Origin: Atrina japonica | Lineage: Eukaryota; Mollusca; Bivalvia; Pterioida; Pinnidae | Direction: 5' to 3' | Assembly: GCA_030159075.1 (NCBI GenBank) | Contig: BROG01000265.1 | Span: 830,485-894,484, forward strand | Length of the DNA stretch: 64,000 nt | In this document: piece after piece, positions 55,834 to 64,000 of the stretch | Layout: each line of letters begins with the position of its first letter | How positions within the stretch are numbered: the first letter of the stretch is position 1 | Notes under the pieces: model-generated | Databases searched by the model: none | Told to the model about the DNA's origin: nothing | What the model saw: the letters and a program-made list of their open reading frames with translations, nothing else | Program-made: the position numbers and the translations under genes

Positions 55834-56346
55834 TTACTTTTCCCAGAAGCACTTGACATCCGAATTTATTATCTGTCTCGCATCTCTAACATTTCTGAAC
55901 AAAATGAAATAATAACAGTTAAGTGAAATCGTTCTTGCAAACTTTTCTGGCATGTACAAATTCTGACTTAAGAAAAGCACGATGACACAACGGTGATGCG
56001 CTGTCACACAGAACAATTAAAGTCATTCTTGATCTTGGGTTACTCGATTGAGTAAATCGTCCAAAACCAACAAGGTGTGGGTAGACCCTTCGCACCAGGA
56101 TTATATGTCCTCTTTATTCGGTAAATCTTTATGTAGAACGAGTTCCGGAATAGTCTTCTTCATCTCACCGAATAAAGGTTGATACTCTCCATACGCAAAT
56201 ACAATTTTTGGGCGGTACTTCGAATTTCCATGAAAAAATTGGAAATTCCAAGAAAACAAGTTGGAAGAGTTGGCAAAACGAGAAAAAAAAGTTGGAAATT
56301 CCAAGTTAAAAATTGGAAAAGCCGACTTTAAAGTTGGAAAAAACAA
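55834..56346 (-). pseudogene. VLE-3 packaging-ATPase-like relic
   Basis: From ~56200: PKIVFAYGEYQPLFGEM, IPELVLHKDLP, a Walker B-like TLLVLDDLL (~56060), then, after a stop, FCVTAHHRCVIVLFLSQNLY, RTISLNCYYFILF and VRDARQI. The sequence of Walker B, HH and SQN elements matches an ATPase I recall from this class of elements. The Walker A region would lie upstream, where a TTGGAAATTCC minisatellite now stands (56230-56345). Two or more breaks. Confidence 0.5.
56230..56345. repeat. TTGGAA(A/G) minisatellite
   Basis: Repeated units of the type AATTGGAAATTCCAAG and AAAGTTGGAAA; it replaces the 5' part of the ATPase relic. Confidence 0.65.
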
Positions 56347-59300
56347 GAAATAAAGTAATTAAGGTGGTCCTAATACGCTTCCGTAATTAAGCTACTGGAA
56401 AATTTTAGTCTTTTGACTTCCATACTGGTTTCATTGTCTGACAAATATTTGCTGACTGACTGGAGTCTGCAATAGACTGGTCATCCTGACACCAAACCAC
56501 ACAAATGTCGCGTTTTACCCCCTTTGTCATACTGAATAGATAGCTTGATGAATATACTGGTTATTAACTTTTTATCTTATCTATGACTTGCTCTAATCTG
56601 ATTAGGTATAGGTTTGTTGCATATTGACCAGTGTCTCTGTCAAAGCATCCATAACATATTCTATTGACAGTTTGTTTATACATGAACTCATCGGGTGATG
56701 TTGGAAAAGTTTTAGCAGCTTACTGCAATACCCGATCAGCTCAATATTTAATAGACTCATCGGGTAGCTGTTTGATGGTCTTTAGCTTAATCTGGACAGT
56801 CTCTGGTATTCCTAGAACACCAAACCTCATCCATATTTTAAATAATTTCATGTTAATTCAGGTCCATATTTCGATATCGGGTTTAGGGTCCCAGCAAACT
56901 AGAACACACCTAGCTGGATTCTCATGTTTCTACGTGCTTCCTGTACTTTTCGCACTTAGACCACTGACGTTTGTTTGTTTGTTTGTTTATTGTAGTTTAA
57001 CAAGAATCTTTCACTCATATGGAGACGTCACCAAATGCCGGTGAAGGGCTTCAAATTTTGGTCTATGCTCGGCACCATTGACGTACCCTGTCGCTGTTCT
57101 GCATTACACCTTATCACAGCTTTATTTACTATTAAAGTATTTATACTGCATTTATATTATATGTATTTAGTTTGCTGCATGTGCTTGTTGTTTGTGGTTT
57201 AATTTGCTAGATATATAATTTTAATAGTATCGTACTACATGTATACCTCAAAACCTAAACTACAAAATTGGCGCTGCATGCAAAACAAACATTTATTATT
57301 TGTTTGGAATTTGATTATAATTCAATTGAGTTCAATTTGATGCAAATATAGTTATATATACTTTTTAAAAGGCAGTGACTGTGATACATTTAAAAGAAAA
57401 GACGATATATATTTATTTATACATTGTTTTTTATAATTCAGTAAATTAGTCAGATCAAAACTAGCCAGTTCACTTAGTTGCATGTGAGTTAGTTTGTAAT
57501 TGATCTTATTCATCTGAATTCATTTTTGTTTATACTTAAAATTTGTGCATTCAGCTACAGGGAAAATGTCAGGTGAAGCAAGATTTTTTTGACATACAAA
57601 ATAACCACGTGTTGGTCCATCGGTAGCTAAAATTATCATTCAATATAGAATAAATTTGGGTAATTTTACAGTTGGGATCGGAGCAGAAATTAAATGTTTA
57701 AAGGTGACAAAAGAGCTGTTAACTCATAGATTTCTCGCCAAACAGTGATTTTGAATATGAATTGGGAGAGAATCTTGTAATTGATCAATTGTCTGTTAAA
57801 AAACCCAGTACTCCTGTGAAAAGTGACACAGGATCCGATAGAAAATGTTTCAGAAATGGTCAAAGAAAATAAAATTGTTTTCCACAAAATATTGAAGGGG
57901 AAACAGATAAGTGAACATGTCGACATGTCTCATAAATATGCAAAATGACCCAAGTGAAGAAGATTCGCCAGTAGTGCCAAACGGAGCAAGTTTGTCTGGC
58001 CAGGGTCATAAAGTTTTACTCAAATTTTGAGAATTTTCTCAATTTGGGATAAGTTGTAGACCATATAGAAATTTTCAGACAAATTTCGTTTTCAGGTGAT
58101 TAAATAGTCTGACTTTAGTAGTTGACTTTAGCAAATCTTAACAGCAAAATGGAAACCCCCATATTTGCCCTGGGTCTCCTTCGCCTTAAAGTATTTCGAG
58201 ACATGTTTAATCCTTCGGCTTTCGAAAACAATGAGCGATATAGGTTTAGGAGACCAACACTTTATTTACATTAAAATAGGACATTCATGTACCCTAGTGT
58301 ATGCCCCGGGTCATTTATCTTTTCTAATGAACTTATACTAATGCATGTATGATCAGATAAAAAGAGCTGAAATCCGTTCACGATGAAAATGAATCCGAAA
58401 AGGAATTAATTATTTGCCCCCTACTTTGAATTTCCCGAAAGATACCTCAACCTGTCAAGGCTATACCCTCTGTTCTATAGAGGAGTCAGACTGGTAGGAG
58501 AATACTAATACTTGCTTTTGTATTTGTGCAAAGAAAACCAATATTCTTATTACTCACAATGAAAAATTGCAGAATCTGCAGTTTGACGTGCATTTATGTT
58601 TTACATATTTTCCGTATCGATGTAACAGCAGTGAACGATATACTGGGGATTGCAAATTAGATGTGTATGTATCATGTAGTTTTTATCATTTACATGAATT
58701 ATTGTAATGCATATATGCAGTAGTTTTTATTAGTATGTCATTAACGTCTAATGATGTGTGAATCAGAGAACCTCTTACTATACTTCTTAGTGGTCATTTT
58801 CAGCAGTCACGATTCTCTATTGAGTAAGCTGCCTGTATGATAATGGTTCATGAGTCGTCTGTATGATGATTTCATGTCACCTGATCCCACAAGTCCGTGT
58901 TTTGTCCGTCCAAAATTCAACAGGATCTCCTGAATATCATGCATATTAATACTTCGGTTTATGAGATTTTTATATATTAGTTTTATTACTTATAACCGAT
59001 TTGTTTTTACAAAAAACTTCAAACTTTTCACCTAAAATATGTCGTTTGATCTAAATTACTAATGTGTTTCTTTAAGCTATGCGAGCTGTCGTTGACGTAA
59101 AATTTTATATTCAAAGATGATTCAATATTTTAACAAGTCACCATCATTTTAAATTATAAAATGTATGCGTATGAAAATAATCCGATTGCTAAACGTTACC
59201 CGTTGTATCCGTTCATTTTACGAAGATTGCCGAATGTAAAAGGAGCACGTGCCGTAATGTGTGCATATTTCTATCTTAGATAATTCAACAGTACTCTAAT

Positions 59301-60372
59301 CGGAAGAATAGTAAACATTTCCAAAACGTAGTTAGGGTATGATAATTTACAATATTTTTAGAGTTGAGATATAGGTGTATTCAACAATTATTTTAGAACA
59401 CAATTACAAAATCTCGCTATGACGCGATTAAACTTACTATCCTATAAAAAGATTGAAACTTGTCAATATTGTATGATAATTAAATGAATAAATTCGTCAT
59501 CTTTTATAAATTATAAGGACTACATAGTTGACAAAAGGATTTCTAAAAAAATGTGCATACTCAAGTGACCGAAACTTCAGGCATATGAGGCTCTTGATAC
59601 TGTTCCTTCGTGAAATTCGAGGTCAGGTGTCGCGGAAGGCACTACACGTTTTGGCCTCAGTCGACAGGATCGGTCAGTTTTGATGCATGCCACTTAAAGA
59701 TGGTGATATATCAAAACAAGTAAACAATTATTGTCGGGATGTAAAAAACAAACATACATCAGTGTTAACCAATTTCTGAATATTCGCGATTATACATACA
59801 GATTATATACAGATATTAACAATATCAAATTAAAGGTTTACAATAGAACTCTAAACAAATGCTCATGGCGATCATTTCTGTCAGTAAGACTTCATCATTT
59901 GAGCTAGAATTCAATAAAGATGTAAATGTCGGTAAGAAAATTGCATTTACTAAACTTTTCACAAAGCATTAGTAGTACTTGACAAACTGATGATGGTGGT
60001 AATAACAAAGAGATGTTAAATGTATTTAAAACTACGTATTGATATATGATATTTTGAATTACTTGTTAAGTATTTAATATCTCGATTATGTCACAGAGGC
60101 TATTAAAACCATCTGTCTTGTTCTGTATAAATCATTTGTTTACTATACTTATAAAAGGGGTTCATTCGTGTATCTGATTACATAATTAAGTGTTTTATTA
60201 TTAATATTCATCTTGCTAATTCAAAAAACAGTGATATCAAAGATAAGAATTGAGTGATAAACGCGCCATGTGCATGGTGTTTAGAAATATTCAGAGAATT
60301 TATCTAATAGTCACATGATTAAAAGTCAAAATATATAGTAGGGTACACTAAAATTTTGTCTTTATAGTCGCG
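56347..60372. other. 4-kb AT-rich stretch, no gene recognised
   Basis: No conserved frames, TIRs or RNA genes. A GTTT run is near 56967, and a dispersed Penelope-tail-like piece near 58860-58960 (CACCTGATCCCAC). Otherwise intergenic. Confidence 0.55.
60332..60338 (+). promoter_or_regulatory. TATA-like box of the secreted-peptide gene
   Basis: TATATAG, 35-41 bp before the start codon at 60373. Confidence 0.4.
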
Positions 60373-60441
60373 ATGGCTCTCCTAAGATGTATTATGATTA
60401 TGCTGGTTCTGATTGTTTATATCTGTGCTGTCCAGTCTGAG
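60373..60441 (+). CDS. Putative secreted peptide, exon 1 (signal peptide)
   Basis: ATG followed by 22 codons forming a classical signal peptide (MALLRCIMIMLVLIVYIC, then AVQS/E with a plausible cleavage site after Ser), ending in a perfect donor GAG/GTAAGA in phase 0. Exons at 61950, 62985 and possibly 63582 follow in matching phase. I do not recognise the peptide. Exon-sized signal sequences followed by short phase-1 exons are common for secreted immune or neuroendocrine peptides. The gene probably continues beyond the window. Confidence 0.6.
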
Positions 60442-60929
60442 GTAAGAAAATGTTAATTTTCTAATTACCAATTAAGACAATAATTATCTATATTTATTTG
60501 ATAGTTGGTTGCCTTGTATGGTAATCTGGAATCTTAAAATGATCTGGGACGACTTGAAATAAGGTATTTGGTTCATTCAAAATAATGATTTTTAATTGAT
60601 TTAAGTTTGTTTGTGTATGTCAATTTAGTGGATTTGTTGACTTTTGGGGATACCCATTGGTACTTCTTCATTAAAGTTTCACCTGCACACAATAGTAATA
60701 TAGTACTACCGATTCTGTAATAGGTAAAACAAGAAATACGCGAAATTTTATGTCTCGCCAATCCCCGCTTTGATATTAAGTATGGTAGAGTATACTTGTT
60801 ACATCCGTTATTGATAAAAATAATATGTGTAGGGAGAGAACTGGAGAATTTAATGATATGCTTTGCTGTTTTGTGTTTAATTTTTCTTTTCGTTTTTAGC
60901 CCACCATCAACAGAATGTGGGCTATTCAT

Positions 60930-61570
60930 ATGGCCCTGCATCCTTGGTCCGTCCGTCCTGAACAATTCTTGTTAGCGCTAGTTCTCAGAAAAGAAAGAAG
61001 GTATCTGATTGAAATTTGAGATGAAAGTTTTGTCATTAGGTCTTGTTGTGCAAAATACATTTGCAGAGAGATCGGAATCCAACATGGCCGATAGGCGGCC
61101 ATCTTGAATCTTTATTAAAGGAAGCTTGATACCGCTTCTTCTCAGAAAGGAGTGAAGGGATCTCCTTAACATTTGACATGAAGGTTCACCTTCAGGTCTA
61201 GTTGTGCATATTACATTTTCTGAGAGATCGGAATCCAACATGGCTGACAAGCGACCATCTTACATTTTTACTAAAGGATGTTTGTTACCGCTATTTAAGG
61301 ACTGATGGGATCTTATTGAAATTTGACTTCAAGGTTCCCCTTAAGATCTAGTTGTGCATATTGCATTTTCAGAGAGATTGTAACTCAACATGGCAGACAG
61401 GCGGCCATCTTTGATTTTGACAATGGAAGTATGTATTTCACAGAATGTACTGAATCTTTTCGAAATAGATTCTGGAGGTTCCCCCTAAGGTGTAGATGTG
61501 CATGTTACATTTTTAGAGAGATCAAAATCAAAGATGGACACCTGTCGGCCATTGAATTCCATTCTATCTG
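60930..61570. repeat. ~150-bp satellite-like tandem repeat in intron 1
   Basis: Four to five diverged units, each with CTCAGAAAG, GAAATTTGA, AAGGTTCMCCTT, CTAGTTGTGCATATTACATT, GAGAGATCGGAATCCAACAT and GGCGGCCATCTT. GGCCATCTT-type landmarks fall near 61094, 61250, 61402 and 61545. Such repeats are widespread in molluscan genomes. Confidence 0.75.
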
Positions 61571-61949
61571 AAAATGCAATATGTTCAGTTCAAGTTCAGT
61601 TTCGTCGCTATAATCTTGTGAAAAAAGTATTTCACAGAGATATGGATTTAAGTTCAAATTAAATGTTGAGACACAAAATAAAAGAGAAGAGCTGTTGGTC
61701 ATAGATCAGACATAGAACATTCCAAGGTGGGCGCCAGGATCCTTCTCGGATCTATTGTTGTTCAATAGTTATACTTCAAGCATATTTCAATACACTTGTT
61801 ATTGCGACACATAATGCAGTTAATTCTTAATTACCAAACTTTAATTTGGATTCTAAATAGTGAAAATTTTGTTAGTTCAATAATGAATGAAAATCGTTTG
61901 ATGTGAAATAAACTAATTATTTTTTCACTATCCCGATTTATTTGCATAG

Positions 61950-61989
61950 GTAAAGACTGGAGGAGATGTAGACAATCGTCGGAAAAGAG
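61950..61989 (+). CDS. Putative secreted peptide, exon 2
   Basis: Acceptor TTATTTGCATAG, then 13 codons VKTGGDVDNRRKR plus one base, then donor GTATGT. Phase 0 in, phase 1 out. It ends in a dibasic RRKR, a furin/prohormone-convertase type site. Confidence 0.5.
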
Positions 61990-62799
61990 GTATGTTATAT
62001 GTTAAATTCACAGTATCCAGTATTACATTGTCCGATTCACAGACCTCGGTGGGGGGGGGGGTAACCTTTTGAATAATGTACGTTTCTTCGGTTATGACAA
62101 TCTCCTGGATTTCACTTCAGATCGGGATTTTATCAATCTGTTGCTGTGATAAATTTGAAGAAAAAACAGTTAATAATACAGTTTCTTAAAACCACAAATT
62201 GACCTTTCAGAGCTTGTAAGATAAAAAAAATCGCTGGTGAATATTCTGGATCTCCACATCATCTGTTTCTTGTAACTTTCCAAAAATGAACCGGAGGCAT
62301 AACCCTGAATCCAGGGACGGATTAAGACCAGAGACAGCAAGTGCACATCCCTTAAATAAGCAAACAAGGAGTCTTAAAATTTTCCGCAATATTAATGAAA
62401 AGTCTTATGCATACAGAAAAGAAGCTTTACATAAGAGTTTTAAATACACTTAATGTCTGTATCACGGAGATACATCGAGCCGAACTCATAATTAATGGGA
62501 CATTAGCTGTGTGTTTACCCCAAAAAATTATTTAGATATTTTTCTATTATTCCTACATATATTTTGAAAATAAGGGAAGGTCCAGTGTGGTATTTATATG
62601 CAAATAATAAGGCGGAGTTTTTCAATTGCAAGTGGAAACCTGGGTTTCTGAAGCAATTTTCACAAATTATATCGGAATTTAGGAATATTTATGCCTGTGG
62701 ATATTTCTTTTTTGTTATTGTATATCTATCTATGGAGTAAAAAGGGAAAATTGTTTTAATAAAACACAGCCTATGCTTTTTTAAATGAAATTGTATTAT

Positions 62800-62950
62800 T
62801 TCATACATATATTTAGATTTGTTATTTAGCCTTGTCTGATACCGGTTTCTCTTTAGAAATAAATAGCTAAAATTGGACATTTCATTTGACAGGAACGATC
62901 GTCTTGAGCATTGAAAAACATTTGGTATTATGTTAATAATATTCATACTG
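62800..62950 (-). repeat. Host-repeat end remnant
   Basis: Matches the reverse complement of ~13900-14000 (GAACGATCGTCTTGAGCATT; TTGGTATTATGTT). It lies in intron 2 of the peptide gene. Confidence 0.5.
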
Positions 62951-62984
62951 ATAAAATTATAATTGATATTCTCTTCTTTGATAG

Positions 62985-63029
62985 ACACTGATCGATTTGG
63001 AGGACGTCCCGGATCCCCGGATTCTAGGG
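62985..63029 (+). CDS. Putative secreted peptide, exon 3
   Basis: Acceptor TCTTCTTTGATAG, then 45 nt encoding (D)TDRFGGRPGSPDSR in phase with exon 2, then donor GTGAGT. Gly/Arg/Pro/Ser-rich. Confidence 0.5.
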
Positions 63030-63581
63030 GTGAGTATATTACATATTTATTGTCCTGATTGTAGGGACACATGACTCTCTACAATCAGGGCAATAAATTG
63101 TTTATTAAACCGAAATGCAGAATCAATAAATACTGTCAAATAAAGTGCATTTTTAAAGGGTTTTCGCATGATGGATACATAACGCACGCGAGGGAGATAT
63201 GTGATAGAGTATAGTATCTCTGACACGAAACGAATCTCAACTAATCCCTGTCTGCGGTATAATAATTCCCAATATACTGAAAGTTCAGTTATCAAAAAAT
63301 AAAAACGTTATGTTATATTATCATAAAGGTGGTCAATGATGTTATCATTGGTATTCAATGCTGTTTCCGATAAAGTCGTAACACTTTTTAAAACCTTATA
63401 TATGTATTGGTGATATCCAAGATTTATGCTACCAAGGAGGAGTAGCACGACCATTGATAGAGTATCAATAAAGTGAACCTGAATTCATGTATCATGAAAA
63501 CTTGATATGCATAACACATTATTCTGTTAACGTGTTGATGAAAATTCTTTATCGTAATTGTAGCAAAACTATTTATTTCAG

Positions 63582-63587
63582 TTGAAG
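63582..63587 (+). CDS. Putative 6-nt microexon
   Basis: TTATTTCAG/TTGAAG/GTAAAA would add Val-Glu in phase 1. Acceptor and donor are both reasonable, but a 6-nt exon cannot be claimed without transcripts. Confidence 0.25.
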
Positions 63588-63599
63588 GTAAAATATTCT

Positions 63600-64000
63600 A
63601 AAATGATTATTTATTCTAAGACAATTCTGGGGTCATTCTGCTGACTTCGTCTGGACACCTGTTCCATTCTGTTTGGGATTTGTAATTGTTTTTCATGATG
63701 AGGCCATTTGTATATTTAATTTGTCGTATTTTAATGACCTTTTGAGTTTCGATTATCCATCACTACTTATTAAATTCCACTTCATACGTTTTCTACATAC
63801 GAACATTTTTATAAACAGAGGGAGTCTACTTACCGATGATATCGAAAATAGCATTTAATGCCAACTGTCGGTAAAATGGCCTGGTTTGAAATTAGTACGT
63901 TTAACTAAATTAAATTAGTTGCATCTTACGTAGCGGTTTTTGAGTTGTCTGTACTGGTTGTGACGAGGATTTATTCCTCACATATTGCATTTCAATTTTA
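63600..64000. mobile_element. Penelope-like debris at the window end
   Basis: TTCATGATGAGGCCATTTGT and TAATTTGTCGTATTTTAATG parallel the tail at 19770-19820. GTGACGAGGATTTATTCCTC at the end matches the family's 3' tail. Confidence 0.5.

Larger units (their letters stand above)
48661..56346. mobile_element. VLE-3: decayed third virus-like element
   Basis: It has a plus-strand DNA polymerase of the VLE-1 type (48700-54290) and minus-strand genes including a packaging-ATPase-like relic (55834-56346), converging on each other. Two Penelope-like insertions (49690-51640 and 54360-54740) interrupt it. No TIR was recognised, so its boundaries are estimates. Confidence 0.5.

Noticed and set aside
56664..57044. 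126-codon plus-strand frame in the intergenic region
   Set aside because: No recognisable motif, low-complexity end, and no splice or neighbour support.

Overview
The window is eukaryotic nuclear DNA, AT-rich and dense in mobile elements, with few host exons. A GIMAP/AIG1-type GTPase gene with GT-AG introns, a putative secreted-peptide gene built from tiny phase-1 exons, Penelope-like retroelement fragments, a Polinton/Maverick and a second kind of protein-primed-polymerase element together suggest a marine invertebrate, most likely a bivalve mollusc. The organism is inferred, not shown.

Layout. 1-2620 holds no convincing gene. 2621-13633 is an ~11 kb virus-like element, called VLE-1 here. 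It has ~1.8 kb terminal inverted repeats (TIRs) that begin AG and end CT. It carries a broken family-B DNA polymerase, a capsid-type fragment, a Lys/Glu/Arg-rich AT-hook protein, a broken BIR (inhibitor-of-apoptosis type) gene, a coiled-coil/zinc-knuckle protein, several copies of a ~100-residue Arg-rich gene, and arrays of the palindrome GTCTAGAC. 13840-16330 is a host repeat (copy A). 16330-19052 is a deleted second copy of the virus-like element (VLE-2). 19280-24030 holds retroelement fragments and the GIMAP gene (exons at 24385-24421 and 21935-22743, minus strand).

25519-43585 is an 18 kb Polinton with ~540 bp TIRs and a 6 bp target duplication ATAAAC. It is inserted in copy B of the host repeat; copy A at ~15316 is the uninterrupted site. 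It carries a broken protein-primed DNA polymerase B, a FtsK/HerA-type packaging ATPase, a capsid-like gene and several small late genes on both strands. I found no integrase or protease. An RNase H-bearing LINE with a strikingly modular, stem-loop-rich 3' region interrupts the polymerase.

43586-48670 is host repeat copy B plus TE debris. 48670-56350 is a third virus-like element (VLE-3), with a plus-strand polymerase split by a Penelope-like element and minus-strand late genes including a packaging-ATPase-like relic. 56350-60370 shows no gene. 60373-63590 holds the first exons of a putative secreted peptide gene, with a ~150 bp satellite in its first intron. The window ends in retroelement debris.

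The polymerases, capsid-like proteins and ATPases are what large dsDNA virus-like transposons use for replication and packaging, but every copy is visibly broken. The most novel material is VLE-1: its palindrome arrays, its TIR-borne small gene, its BIR gene, and the CTCF-, CRE- and ETS-like motifs near its termini.
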